Shown: piece after piece, positions 24,158-33,023 of the stretch | Numbering within the stretch: position 1 is the first letter of the stretch | Layout: each line of letters starts with the position of its first letter | NCBI GenBank assembly: GCA_016795065.1 | Contig: JAEUIU010000008.1 | Location: 1 to 64,000, forward strand | DNA from: Phycisphaerae bacterium | GTDB lineage: Bacteria > Planctomycetota > Phycisphaerae > Phycisphaerales > SM1A02 | DNA: 64,000 nt | Reading direction: 5' to 3' | Made by a program: the position numbers and the translations under genes | The notes under the pieces: model-generated | Databases searched by the model: none | What the model was told of the DNA's origin: nothing | Seen by the model: the letters and a program-made list of their open reading frames with translations, nothing else

Positions 24158-24861
24158 CGACCATACGTACGAAGGCGACCGGCAAGGAACCGAAGCTCCC
24201 GCGCACCAGCGATGCCCAGCGGGCACGCGCCGCGGAGCTCTTGGCCGCGCTGAAGGCCCGCTACCCGGACGCCCACTGCGAGCTGAACTGGTCGAAGCCG
24301 CACGAACTCCTCTTCGCCACGATCCTCTCCGCCCAGTGCACCGATGTCGCGGTCAACAAGGCGACGCCGGCGCTCTTTGCCCGCTTTCCGGTTGTTGCGG
24401 CGTTTGCGAGCGCCTCGCCCGACGCGATCGAGCCCTATGTGCGCTCGCTCGGCTTCTTCCGGCAGAAGGCGAAGTCGATCCACACCGCGGCCGTGGCGCT
24501 GATCGAGCGCCATGGGGGCGAGGTCCCGCGCACGATGGAAGAATTGACAGCGCTTCGCGGCGTGGCCCGCAAGACGGCGAACGTGGTGTTAGGCAACGTC
24601 TTCGGGTTGAACCTCGGCGTCGTGGTCGACACGCACGTCCAGCGCCTTGCCGCTCGGTTCGGCCTGACTCGCCACAGCGATCCGGTGAAGATCGAGCGCG
24701 ACCTGATGGCACTCTTCCCGCAACCATCGTGGTGCCTGCTCTCGCACCTCCTCATTTTCCACGGCCGCCGGGCGTGCAAGGCCCGCAACGGTCTTTGCAC
24801 CACAGACTCGATCTGCCAACGTTTTTGCTCGCAAGCACATCCGAAGAAAGGAAAGCCATGA
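24154..24861 (+). CDS. nth: Endonuclease III (DNA glycosylase/AP lyase)
   Basis: A 235-residue base-excision repair enzyme that removes oxidised pyrimidines and nicks at abasic sites. The helix-hairpin-helix is LRGVARKTANVVL (about 134-146) with catalytic Lys about 140, and the catalytic Asp is in VVVDTHV (about 159). The first conserved helix has LLFATILSAQCTD. The Fe-S loop at the C-terminus is unusual: it has four cysteines but spaced C-x6-C-x5-C-x3-C, whereas the classical pattern is C-x6-C-x2-C-x5-C. ATGA overlaps join it to the genes on both sides. Confidence 0.93.
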   Translation: MTTIRTKATGKEPKLPRTSDAQRARAAELLAALKARYPDAHCELNWSKPHELLFATILSAQCTDVAVNKATPALFARFPVVAAFASASPDAIEPYVRSLGFFRQKAKSIHTAAVALIERHGGEVPRTMEELTALRGVARKTANVVLGNVFGLNLGVVVDTHVQRLAARFGLTRHSDPVKIERDLMALFPQPSWCLLSHLLIFHGRRACKARNGLCTTDSICQRFCSQAHPKKGKP

Positions 24862-25421
24862 CCATCATCCGCACGCTCTGCGCCTCACTCGCTCTCGCAT
24901 CCCTCGTGCCGCTGACCGCCTGTGATACCGGCGGCTCCTATCGAACGACCGCCGAACGGAGCACGACGCTTGACAGCCAAGCCGAATCGACCCTGAGGCG
25001 GTTCCGCGAGACTGAGTCGGGACTCAAGGCCTACTTCGACAGCGCCGTCGGATACGCGGTCTTCCCCGAAGTCAGTAAGGGCGGCATCGTGGTGGCCGGG
25101 GCCCGCGGCGACGGCGTTCTCTTCGAGGGAGGCGCCGCCACCCACTACGCCACCCTCACCGCCGGCAGCATCGGCGCCCAGATCGGCGGCCAGGTCTTCA
25201 GCGAGATCATCTTCTTCCAGACCAGGACCGAGCTGGAGCACTTCAAGATGGGCGCTTTCGAGCTCGACGCCGGAGCCTCCGCGGTGGCCGTCCGTAAGGG
25301 AGCGACCGCAGCCGCCGACTACGTCCGCGGCGTCGCCGTCTTCGTCAGCGGCGAGCGGGGCCTCATGGCCGAAGCCTCGGTCGGCGGCCAGCGGTTTGAT
25401 GTGCGGAAGATCAACCCGTAA
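24858..25421 (+). CDS. SYLF/Ysc84-domain lipoprotein
   Basis: A 187-residue lipoprotein with signal peptide ending LTAC (Cys about 22). The rest matches the SYLF (Ysc84) lipid-binding domain: AESTLRRFRETESGLKAYFDSAVGYAVFPEV, of which the core is GYAVFPEVSKGG, then GGQVFSEIIFF, a TRTELEHFKMG segment and SGERGLMAEASVGGQ. In eukaryotes this domain binds phosphoinositides; bacterial members are usually periplasmic with no settled role. The ATG is at 24858, overlaps the nth stop by four bases and is preceded by AAAGGAAAG. Confidence 0.85.
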   Translation: MTIIRTLCASLALASLVPLTACDTGGSYRTTAERSTTLDSQAESTLRRFRETESGLKAYFDSAVGYAVFPEVSKGGIVVAGARGDGVLFEGGAATHYATLTAGSIGAQIGGQVFSEIIFFQTRTELEHFKMGAFELDAGASAVAVRKGATAAADYVRGVAVFVSGERGLMAEASVGGQRFDVRKINP

Positions 25422-25433
25422 GGGCGACCTGCA

Positions 25434-26561
25434 TCAACGACCTGAGCCAAACTCAGCGTCGTACAGCTCACACAGCCTCGTCGCACGCTTCACGATCCGG
25501 AGCTCGGGCAGCGGATGGAGCGCTCTGGCGAACATCCGACCTTCCCCGCTGAAATGATCCGCCACCGGCGTCATGTCGAAGTCGGAGCAGAGGCGGTTCC
25601 CTGTCTCCTTCCAACCGTGGGCGCAGACCTCGTCAAAGTACACATCCTCCTCGGCGAACTCGCGGATCGCATCGAGAATCGATTCGTAGAGGAGCTTCGC
25701 GCACCGGCGGTAGCGCGGAAGAAGACACACCGATTGGATGTATGCCTTGAAGCGGCCTCCGATGGCGAGATTCGGGACCAGATCGATGGTCAGTGACTCG
25801 TCGTATGCTCGCCCCTCTCGGAACTCGCGATATGGATTCCACGTTCCGCCACCGTGTTGCGTCCGAGCGATCTCCTTGTCGAGCAACGGAAACACCGACC
25901 AATATCCGACAATGCGAACGCCATCCTCGGCGACAATCAATCGCGAGGTGGAGGGGAAGTGCCGGAGTCTCTCGGCAACGACCTCGAGCGGGCACATGTA
26001 GGTCCGCAACAGGTCGTCGTAGCATTCGAAGTCGATCGCGTCGAGCCGAGCTACGAGCTTGTCATAGTCCATCATCGCCGGCACGATCTCCTCGATCCGC
26101 CGGATGGACGCACTTGCGAACGGGGTCGGGACTGGAATCGGCTGAGGCGTACCGTCGAACGGGGGAAGCCGCCTCTTCGGCTTTTGGCGATGGTCAGGAT
26201 CTGACCAGACCAACTCGAAACCCAACTCGACTCCGTCGATCGGCTGGAGCCCCACGGTCACGACCGGTCTGCCGGCTGGCCCCGCCGTAGCTGTCGTGGG
26301 AGGCTTCCTGCGCCACCGGCCGTTGGATCTCCGGACGTAGGTCTGGAACGTCGATGCTGCGACCTTCGGCTCGCAACGACAGCACCTCCAAGCCTGAAAT
26401 TCCACGAACGTGATCGTCAAGGCGCGGTGCTCACTGGCTCGTTCCGCCAGGAACTTCGCGATGAGGTCCGTGCCGTCGGAGGCACCGAACGCCTCGACGA
26501 TGCCAGGTCGAACCTCCTCGAATTCCGTTTCGCTCAACCTCGACCCGATGTCACGCCTCAT
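25434..26561 (-). CDS. Unknown protein with C-terminal GNAT-like domain
   Basis: A 375-residue protein that I do not recognise as a named family. The N-terminal third (1-125) includes a Cys cluster (WRCCRCEP) and an Arg/Lys-rich stretch (RRSNGRWRRKPP), then GLQPIDGVELGFELVW. The C-terminal half (about 165-350) looks like a GNAT acyltransferase fold: SRLIVAEDGVRIVGYWSVFPL as the central strand pair, then YIQSVCLLPRYRRCAKLLYESIL in place of the acetyl-CoA loop region (split here as SVCLLPRYRR), and a final strand FDEVCAHGWKETGNRL. The usual R/Q-x-x-G-x-G/A motif is imperfect (PRYRRCAK). GGGGGAG lies about 13 nt before the ATG. Upstream is the phased ATCA array. Confidence 0.65.
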   Translation of the reverse strand: MRRDIGSRLSETEFEEVRPGIVEAFGASDGTDLIAKFLAERASEHRALTITFVEFQAWRCCRCEPKVAASTFQTYVRRSNGRWRRKPPTTATAGPAGRPVVTVGLQPIDGVELGFELVWSDPDHRQKPKRRLPPFDGTPQPIPVPTPFASASIRRIEEIVPAMMDYDKLVARLDAIDFECYDDLLRTYMCPLEVVAERLRHFPSTSRLIVAEDGVRIVGYWSVFPLLDKEIARTQHGGGTWNPYREFREGRAYDESLTIDLVPNLAIGGRFKAYIQSVCLLPRYRRCAKLLYESILDAIREFAEEDVYFDEVCAHGWKETGNRLCSDFDMTPVADHFSGEGRMFARALHPLPELRIVKRATRLCELYDAEFGSGR

Positions 26562-26627
26562 GCATCACGCTCCCCCACCGCCGCGATGTCCGGGCGGGTT
26601 CCCCGAGTGACGGGCGATCTGGTCTCG

Positions 26628-26712
26628 CTTGATCAGGTTTGATCAGGCTTGATCATGAGCCATCACTTGCCATCACTTGCCATCATTGAAATCACTTCCA
26701 ATCACTTTCCAT
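26628..26712. repeat. Decanucleotide-phased ATCA array
   Basis: The tetramer ATCA starts at 26632, 26642, 26652, 26662, 26672, 26682, 26691 and 26701. That is eight copies at 10-bp spacing with one 9-bp step. The first three units read GATCAGGTTT-like and the next three CATCACTTGC-like, so two sub-families abut. The array sits in the 236-bp gap between the divergent GNAT-like gene and the small orphan gene. One-turn spacing puts every copy on the same DNA face. Cooperative protein binding is a possibility; a drifting tandem repeat is the alternative. Confidence 0.7.
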
Positions 26713-26797
26713 AGACCAGTCCCCTCACCCACGAATCGGGCGAATTCTACTGCGTCTGGCCTCCCATTCGCATCGCTTCACCTTCTGGAGTGCACGT

Positions 26798-27268
26798 ATG
26801 TCCCGCCTTTTCTCGTATCCGTACGGCGAGTCCCGTTCGAACCTCAACATCGTCGACTGCGACGGCGTCCTGATCAAGACTTCGCTCGGCCCGGATTTCA
26901 GTCTCGCCATCGCCAATGACTTCGGCTCCCATCTCACCGGCAACGGGTTCTTCCCCGGAGAGACGGTCCCTGCCGCTTGGGGAGCAGGCACCCGCCTCCG
27001 CATCTTCCTGGTTCGCGACCAGCGCGACCGGGTGCTCGTGGAGGAGGTCACCCTGACCGCCCTGGAATCCGGCCTGGACGTCGTCCGCCTTCCCCTCTCC
27101 TGGCAGGACTATGCGAAGCGGATTCCGAACGGCCGGGGCCTCGGGCGCCAGGTCACGACCGCCTTCCATGCGGTGTCGGCTGCATTCGACGCCCTTCCCC
27201 GGCCCCTGCGCTGGTCGCTGGTGGCTGTCGCCGGCAGCGCTCTGGCGAAGCTGGTGCTGGGGGTCTGA
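26798..27268 (+). CDS. Small protein of unknown function with C-terminal hydrophobic helix
   Basis: A 156-residue protein, not recognised. The N-terminal 90 residues look beta-rich (SNLNIVDCDGVLIKTSLG, then an RLRIFLVRDQRDRVLVEEVTL strand-turn-strand). The C-terminal 60 residues look helical and end in a hydrophobic segment (WSLVAVAGSALAKLVLGV) that could be a tail anchor. GGAG lies about 10 nt before the ATG. It diverges from the GNAT-like gene across the ATCA array and precedes murC by 250 bp on the same strand. Nothing in it indicates a catalytic function. Confidence 0.6.
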   Translation: MSRLFSYPYGESRSNLNIVDCDGVLIKTSLGPDFSLAIANDFGSHLTGNGFFPGETVPAAWGAGTRLRIFLVRDQRDRVLVEEVTLTALESGLDVVRLPLSWQDYAKRIPNGRGLGRQVTTAFHAVSAAFDALPRPLRWSLVAVAGSALAKLVLGV

Positions 27269-27518
27269 TCGCCGTGGGACACGTTCACTCGGCGACCCTG
27301 TCGGGGCAGGGACGGACCTCGGAAATGGTCACGCATCTTCGAGGCCCTCGCCGATACCATCGCAGTCAGCAGACATGTTCACCTCCGCTTGAGACGCCGC
27401 GTCACCCTGCCGGCAGCCAAGCGGGGGTTGTCCCGCATTCCTGCACTCTCCGCCGGCGAGGTTCCGACGTGCTCGGGTCACCGCCGGCTTTCCAGTACCT
27501 CTCGGCCCTTCACTCGGT

Positions 27519-29114
27519 ATGCCATCCAACGAACCTCGCCCCGTCGCGACGAGCGCTGCCTCACGCCCCTTCCAAGCGGACGCTGACTTCTCGGGCAAAC
27601 ATCTCTACTTCATCGGGATCGGCGGCTCGGGGATGAGCGGCCTTGCCCAGATGCTGGCCACGCGTGGGGCCGTCTGCTCCGGTTCGGACGCGAGCCCCAG
27701 CGAACTCACCCGCGCCTTGAGTGCCCGAGGGATGAATGTCACGACCGGTACACCCAGTGGACAGTTGCCGAGCCAGTGTGACTTGGTCATCGCCAGCGCA
27801 GCGATCCGTCCCGACCACCCGGAGGTCCTCGCCGCCGAGGCCCGCGGCATCGAAGTCATCAACTACGCCGAGGCACTCGGCCGGGCCCAGCGCGGCCGGA
27901 CCGCCGTCTCGGTCGCAGGCACCCACGGGAAGAGCTCGACGACCGCGATGCTCTCCCACATCCTGATCGAGTCGGGCTTCGACCCCTCGGTCATCGTCGG
28001 TGCGACCTGCTCGCACCTCGGCGGCGGCTCGCGAACCGGTTCCCTGACGATCCCGACGGGACCGCTCAAGGGCAAGCCCGGCATCCTGGTCTGCGAGGCG
28101 TGCGAGTTCAACCGCAGCTTCCATCACCATCATCCGACCATCGGCCTCATCAACAACGTCGAGGAGGATCACCTCGACTGCTACGCCAACATCGACGCGA
28201 TCGTGCAGAGCTTCCGCGACTTCGCCGAGCTCCTGCCACCGATCGAGCTTGGTGGCAAGCTCCTCATCGCCGACGAGGGAGCCCATCGCCGCGAGATCAC
28301 CGCCGGCCTGCGTTGTGAGGTCGCCACCTTCGGCTTCTCGCCGATGGCCGACTACCAGGTCTTCTTCGACGCCAAGGCATCGCGGGCCGGCGTCCTTCAG
28401 GATGGCGTCTGGCTCGGCCAGTGGGACCTCTCCGTCCACGGCGACCATATGGCCCTCAACTCCGCTGCCGCCGCGATCATGGCCCACTGGCTCGGGGTCG
28501 AATGGGAGGAGATCGCCAACGCCCTCCCCCGTTTCCTGGGCGTCGATCGGCGCATGCAGCGACTCGGCTCCCGCATCGCCCGCACCACCAGCCCCCTGGC
28601 CTGTTCGAGCGACAAGGACGTCACCGTCTACGACGACTACGGCCACCACCCAACCGAATGCGAGAAGACGCTTCGAGCCCTGCGGGCGTTCGAGAACCCC
28701 AAGCGACTGATTTGCGTTTTCCAACCGCACCAACACAGCCGAACGCGATTCCTGCTCGACCAGTTTGCGACCAGCTTCTCGTCGGCCGACATTGTGATCG
28801 TGCCGCAGATCTACTTCGTCCGCGACAGCGAGATCGAGAAGACGAAAGTCTCGGCCAACGACCTTGTCGACAAGTTGCGAGAGCGGCGCGTCGACGCCCT
28901 CCACATCGCCCACTTCGATGCGATCGTCGATCACCTCGAGGAGATCTGTCGACCGGGCGACCTTGTCGTCGTGATGGGCGCCGGGCCGGTGAACCAAATC
29001 GCCGAGGAGTACCTGCGACGGGCGAAGGTCGCCGACACCGGCCGATGCGCGGGGAGTTCCGGCCGTGAGGGGATCGTTGCCTCGCCCTGCCTCGGGCCGG
29101 TCCACGTCTCATGA
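27519..29114 (+). CDS. murC: UDP-N-acetylmuramate--L-alanine ligase
   Basis: A 531-residue Mur ligase that adds L-alanine to UDP-MurNAc, the first committed step of the peptidoglycan stem peptide. Motifs are FIGIGGSGMSGLAQ (Rossmann, about residue 32), the ATP loop GTHGKSSTT, EACEFNRSFHHHHP with NNVEEDHLDCY, and YDDYGHHPTE with FQPHQHSRT. The N-terminal extension (about 25 residues) and a C-terminal tail of about 30 residues after YLRRAKVADTG exceed the family core. The stop overlaps the murB ATG by four bases. It heads a compact cell-wall cluster with murB, ddl and an ftsQ-like gene. Confidence 0.93.
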   Translation: MPSNEPRPVATSAASRPFQADADFSGKHLYFIGIGGSGMSGLAQMLATRGAVCSGSDASPSELTRALSARGMNVTTGTPSGQLPSQCDLVIASAAIRPDHPEVLAAEARGIEVINYAEALGRAQRGRTAVSVAGTHGKSSTTAMLSHILIESGFDPSVIVGATCSHLGGGSRTGSLTIPTGPLKGKPGILVCEACEFNRSFHHHHPTIGLINNVEEDHLDCYANIDAIVQSFRDFAELLPPIELGGKLLIADEGAHRREITAGLRCEVATFGFSPMADYQVFFDAKASRAGVLQDGVWLGQWDLSVHGDHMALNSAAAAIMAHWLGVEWEEIANALPRFLGVDRRMQRLGSRIARTTSPLACSSDKDVTVYDDYGHHPTECEKTLRALRAFENPKRLICVFQPHQHSRTRFLLDQFATSFSSADIVIVPQIYFVRDSEIEKTKVSANDLVDKLRERRVDALHIAHFDAIVDHLEEICRPGDLVVVMGAGPVNQIAEEYLRRAKVADTGRCAGSSGREGIVASPCLGPVHVS

Positions 29115-30115
29115 GCGCCTTCACCGTGACCACCTCGTCCCGCCCCAGTTCCCTCTTCGCCGACCTCGATGTCGACGTGCGAACCGACGCCCCGCTCGGT
29201 TCGCTGACGTGGTACGGGATCGGCGGCCCTGCGGACTTCCTGGTGCGACCGCGCACGCTCGAGGCCCTGACCTCACTCGTTCGCAGGGCCCGGCGGGAGA
29301 ACATCCCGGTGCGGGTGCTCGGCTCGGGTGCGAATCTCCTGGTCGCCGACGAGGGCGTCGATGGGATCGTCCTCAAGCTCGACGCCCCCTGCTTCACTGA
29401 GCTTCGCTACAACGCCAGCGGCGCGACCGAGGCGATGCGGGTCGGTGCCGGCGCCGATCTGGCCAAGACCCTGAACGACACCGTTCGCCGCGGGCTGGGG
29501 GGCCTGGCCCAGATGGCGGGAATTCCCGCCTCGGTCGGCGGCGCGATTCGCATGAATGCAGGCGGCGCGTACGGTGCGATCGGCGATGCGGTGCACAGCG
29601 TTGGATGCCTCTCCGAAGGTGGCGAGGTGCGGGTCTACCCGGCCAGTGAGATTCTCTTTGGCTACCGCGAAACGAATCTGCGCGACCCGATCATCCTCTG
29701 GGCGGCGTTTCGGCTGGAAGAGACCGATCCGATTGCCTTGCGCGACCGGGTGAAGGAGATCTTCGCCTACAAGAAGTCGACGCAGCCGCTGGCCGATCAC
29801 TCGGCCGGCTGCATGTTCAAGAATCCGACCGACCCGCGTACGGGCGATCGGGTCAGCGCGGGCAAGCTCATCGACCTCGCCGGACTCAAGGGCAGCACCG
29901 TTGGCGGCGCCTATGTGTCGCCGCAACACGGGAACTTCATCGCGGTGAAGTCCGGGGCCCGGGCCCACGACATCGTCGAACTCGTCCGGCACATCAAGCG
30001 CGTCGTCCTTGAGAAGCACGGGGTGGAACTCGTCACCGAGGTCGTCCATTGGTCGCGAACGCCCGAGCCGGCGTTCGAGGGAGCCGCGGCCGGGAATGCG
30101 AAGTCAAAGGAGTGA
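29111..30115 (+). CDS. murB: UDP-N-acetylenolpyruvoylglucosamine reductase
   Basis: A 334-residue FAD enzyme that reduces UDP-GlcNAc-enolpyruvate to UDP-MurNAc. The FAD-binding PCMH-like domain has TWYGIGGPADFL, VRVLGSGANLLV and GIPASVGGAIRMNAGG. The substrate domain has GYRETNLRD, and ends with SPQHGNFIAV. At the catalytic proton-donor position the sequence is SAGCMFKNP, a Cys where the E. coli enzyme has Ser. This substitution occurs in some MurB lineages and is expected to remain functional. The gene is coupled to murC by an ATGA overlap. Confidence 0.93.
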   Translation: MSAFTVTTSSRPSSLFADLDVDVRTDAPLGSLTWYGIGGPADFLVRPRTLEALTSLVRRARRENIPVRVLGSGANLLVADEGVDGIVLKLDAPCFTELRYNASGATEAMRVGAGADLAKTLNDTVRRGLGGLAQMAGIPASVGGAIRMNAGGAYGAIGDAVHSVGCLSEGGEVRVYPASEILFGYRETNLRDPIILWAAFRLEETDPIALRDRVKEIFAYKKSTQPLADHSAGCMFKNPTDPRTGDRVSAGKLIDLAGLKGSTVGGAYVSPQHGNFIAVKSGARAHDIVELVRHIKRVVLEKHGVELVTEVVHWSRTPEPAFEGAAAGNAKSKE

Positions 30116-30119
30116 TGTC

Positions 30120-31139
30120 GTGATTCGAACGCTAGTCCTCAAGGGCGGTCCCGATGCGGAACATGACGTCAGCATGATGAGCGCAGCCGAAGTGGCGGCG
30201 GCGCTTCGCAAGGCGCCGGACATCGACGTGATCGAAGTCGAGGTTGCGACCCCGTCGCTGGACGAGTTGCGAGCCCATCGCCCCGACGTCGTCTTCCCCG
30301 TTCTGCACGGCCCCTTTGGCGAAGGCGGCCCGATGCAGGATTTGCTCGAGGCCCTTGGCGTCGCGTATGTCGGCTGCCGCCCGAAGGCCGCGGCCCGGGC
30401 CATGGACAAGGTCCTGACCAAGGCGTTGGCCAGTGAGATCGGCGTGCCGACGCCCGCATCGCGCGAGGTCCGCCCCGGTGAGTCGATCGACCTCGACCCG
30501 CCGATCGTGGTGAAGCCCGCCAACGAAGGGTCCTCGGTTGGACTCTCGATTTGCCAGACCGCTGCGGAAGCAGAGGCGGCTGCCGCCCGACTCCACGCCA
30601 TGGGAAAACGGGTGCTCGCCGAACGCTACGTGCGGGGCCGCGAGGTGACGGTGGGGATCATCGACGGCCCGAACGGGACCGAGGTCCTGCCGATCATCGA
30701 GATTGTTCCGGCGGTCGAGTTCTACGACTACGAGGCGAAGTACCACCGCGAGGACACCCGCTACCTGCTTGAACCTGTCCTGCCCCCTGGAGTGGCCGAG
30801 GCGCTCGCCCGCTTCACTCGGGCGGTCTGGGAGCGACTGGGCTGCCGCGACTTGGCTCGGGCCGACTTCCTGGTTGAGGAGCGGGCCGGCCAGATCGGCG
30901 TTTGGTTCCTTGAAATCAATACCATGCCCGGCATGACCACCCACTCGCTGGTGCCCAAGGCGGCAGCGCACCGCGGGCTCACCATGACCGACCTCTGTGC
31001 CGGCCTCGTCCGACGGGCCTTCGCACGCCAACGAAGCGGTCCGCCGGAGGCCACCGGCAACCTCGGTGGCGTCGCCACGCCTGATTCCCCCGGCGATTCC
31101 AAAGGCCCTCGGGCATTCGGTTCGATGGTGACCTCTTGA
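30120..31139 (+). CDS. ddl: D-alanine--D-alanine ligase
   Basis: A 339-residue ATP-grasp ligase that makes the D-Ala-D-Ala dipeptide. Motifs are GGPDAEHDVSMMSA at the N-terminus, FPVLHGPFGEGGPMQDLLE, KPANEGSSVGLS, and the C-terminal EINTMPGMTTHSLVP carrying the metal ligands. I use the GTG at 30120 because it directly follows AAAGGAG (30106-30112) with good spacing and gives the family N-terminus VIRTLVLKGG. Starting earlier would duplicate murB sequence in another frame. It ends with a tail of about 30 residues rich in Gly, Pro and Ser that is not part of the fold. Confidence 0.93.
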   Translation: MIRTLVLKGGPDAEHDVSMMSAAEVAAALRKAPDIDVIEVEVATPSLDELRAHRPDVVFPVLHGPFGEGGPMQDLLEALGVAYVGCRPKAAARAMDKVLTKALASEIGVPTPASREVRPGESIDLDPPIVVKPANEGSSVGLSICQTAAEAEAAAARLHAMGKRVLAERYVRGREVTVGIIDGPNGTEVLPIIEIVPAVEFYDYEAKYHREDTRYLLEPVLPPGVAEALARFTRAVWERLGCRDLARADFLVEERAGQIGVWFLEINTMPGMTTHSLVPKAAAHRGLTMTDLCAGLVRRAFARQRSGPPEATGNLGGVATPDSPGDSKGPRAFGSMVTS

Positions 31140-31205
31140 GGCGCGTTTCGAAGCCTCCTCGTTCCTGATCCATCGGACCCGTCGTCCGCCCATCGCTCGT
31201 CCCCC

Positions 31206-32210
31206 ATGGCTCGCTCACCATCCCCGGCCCGCTCGTCGCGTCAGAAGCGCTCCCTCCTCCGAGCCGCGATGGATGTCTTCTCGGGGGTCCTCTCCTCGCT
31301 TGTTCCCTCCGCATCGGGGGCCAGAGGCCTGACTATGGCGATTCTGGCATGCGGCGTCGTCGGGGGCATCGGCTACGGGATTCATCGCGGTCTTCCCCAC
31401 CTGAACGCCTATGCCGAATCGCGGGCGATGATCGACCCCGCCAAGGTTCGAATCGTCTTCTCCAACCCACCGACCTGGATGCCCGCCGCGACCCTGAACG
31501 AACTCGCCCAAGCGTCGCATCAGGCGATGGCCTCGGCGAGCCCCCTTGAGGTCGGGGCGCTCCAGCGGGTACATCAACAGCTCATCACCAGCGGCTGGTT
31601 CACACGTATCGAGCAGGTTCGCCGACGGTCGGAGACCGAAATCGCCGTCACCGCCGAGTTTCGGGTGCCCTTCGCTCTGGTTCGTTCGGGCGATGAAGAC
31701 CATTTGATTGACGCGAGCGGACGCAGGCTGCCGGTCCGTTACAGCGGATCCGATGAGCGCCCGCGATTGCCGCTGGTCTTGGGAGTTGCGATGCCCAAGC
31801 CCGCCGAACCTGGCGACCTCTGGCTCGGCACCGACCTTCGGGCCGCAATCAACCTGGTTGATCTGCTTCGGGATCGCGTCTGGTTTGCCAATGGGCAGGT
31901 CAGGGCCGTGGACACGACCCGATTCGCAGCCGAAGGGATCGTGGAACTCGTCACTGATCGGGACACGCGCATCGTCTGGGGCGGCGATCCGGCGGACCGT
32001 TCGCTGAGCGAAATGCCCGCCGACCGTAAGCTGGCCTGTCTTGATGCCCTCTATCGGGCCTCGAAACGGGTCGACGACGCTTCCGGCCGCACCCTCGACA
32101 TCCGCTTCGATGTCGTGACCTTGGCCCCGAGAGAACCGTCCTCGAGTGCTGCTGATGCGGACCGGGCGGGCGACCAAAAGAATCAGGCGTACGCTGCCAA
32201 CGACTCCTGA
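31206..32210 (+). CDS. ftsQ: FtsQ/DivIB-like division protein
   Basis: A 334-residue bitopic protein. A basic cytoplasmic N-terminus (about 1-45) precedes one membrane helix (about 43-62). The periplasmic part reads like FtsQ: a POTRA-type segment with LITSGWFTRIEQVRRRSETEIAVTAEFR condensed into strand-loop form (key part SGWFTRIEQV), then VPFALV, the LIDASGRRLP strand, and LPLVLGVA. The C-terminus has a low-complexity Ser/Ala/Asp tail. Sequence similarity to FtsQ is weak. The call rests on this pattern plus the gene order murC-murB-ddl-ftsQ, which is the classic order. No ftsA or ftsZ follows. Confidence 0.65.
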   Translation: MARSPSPARSSRQKRSLLRAAMDVFSGVLSSLVPSASGARGLTMAILACGVVGGIGYGIHRGLPHLNAYAESRAMIDPAKVRIVFSNPPTWMPAATLNELAQASHQAMASASPLEVGALQRVHQQLITSGWFTRIEQVRRRSETEIAVTAEFRVPFALVRSGDEDHLIDASGRRLPVRYSGSDERPRLPLVLGVAMPKPAEPGDLWLGTDLRAAINLVDLLRDRVWFANGQVRAVDTTRFAAEGIVELVTDRDTRIVWGGDPADRSLSEMPADRKLACLDALYRASKRVDDASGRTLDIRFDVVTLAPREPSSSAADADRAGDQKNQAYAANDS

Positions 32211-32291
32211 CCGAACAGCGGCGGCGGGCTCAGCCCTTGACCTCACCGCCATCACGTTGACCTCTCGCCGTGTGGGGCACGCACACCTCTC

Positions 32292-33023
32292 ATGCCACGC
32301 CTTCCGCGTCCCACACCACCGCGCGGCCTGATCTTCCTCGCTTCGGCGTGGCTGATGATCGCATGGGGACTCACCATCGGCGTGAAGCCGCCGGTGCAAA
32401 TGCATGCGGCCTCCTACACGCCTGGCGTGCGGCTGCTCCTTCTCTCGATCGGACTGGGCATCGGCATCGCGTGGCCAGTGGTTCGGCTCAGCGGAGGCCT
32501 GCGCCCGTGGCCGATTCGCCAGACGCTCCTCGACCTTGTTGTTCTCTTGTGTCTTGCGCAAGTGGTCATCTGGCCGCTCCGCCTTGTGACCACGTGGCCG
32601 CCGCTACGCTCCGCCGCGATCGACCTTTGCCTCATGGGTTGGTCGGTGGCGATCGCCGCGATTCTCTCCGTCGGGTCCATCCCGGCCCGCCGCGGGCTCG
32701 GTCTGATTCGCACCATAGCCATGATCGCCACGGTCCTCCTCGTCGCAGGCGTTCCGTCCGTTATGACCATCGGTCACGAGTCACTGCCCTTCACCAATCG
32801 ACCGGGGCCTTCCGACCCGAGCGATTGGTGGACAATGGCGAGCCTCAGTCCGTTGACGGCCGTCGACGCGCTTTGCGCCGGCGGCCCGACCGAACCGACC
32901 TTGATTGAGTGGCAGCTTGCTTCGCGAAGCTGGTGGGTTGCCCTTGCCCTCTGGATCGCGGCAATCCTCATCCGGCCCCTGATTCCACGCATCGACGCCG
33001 ACCTCGAATCGGCCGTTGCGTGA
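32292..33023 (+). CDS. Multi-pass membrane protein, unknown
   Basis: A 243-residue hydrophobic protein with about six predicted helices: 12-30, 43-62, 76-95, 105-124, 133-156 and 215-232. A polar loop between the last two contains DPSDWWTMASLSPLTAVDALCAGG. No family is recognised. It sits 81 bp after the ftsQ-like gene and 170 bp before greA, all on the plus strand. I see no Shine-Dalgarno for the ATG at 32292. Position suggests a cell-envelope role, but that is only by association. Confidence 0.6.
   Translation: MPRLPRPTPPRGLIFLASAWLMIAWGLTIGVKPPVQMHAASYTPGVRLLLLSIGLGIGIAWPVVRLSGGLRPWPIRQTLLDLVVLLCLAQVVIWPLRLVTTWPPLRSAAIDLCLMGWSVAIAAILSVGSIPARRGLGLIRTIAMIATVLLVAGVPSVMTIGHESLPFTNRPGPSDPSDWWTMASLSPLTAVDALCAGGPTEPTLIEWQLASRSWWVALALWIAAILIRPLIPRIDADLESAVA

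Noticed and set aside
26628..26712. CRISPR array
   Set aside because: Units are 10 bp with no longer repeats or unique spacers, and there are no cas genes.
27561..29105. A 514-codon minus-strand frame opposite murC
   Set aside because: murC is unambiguous. The antisense frame is a codon-bias shadow.
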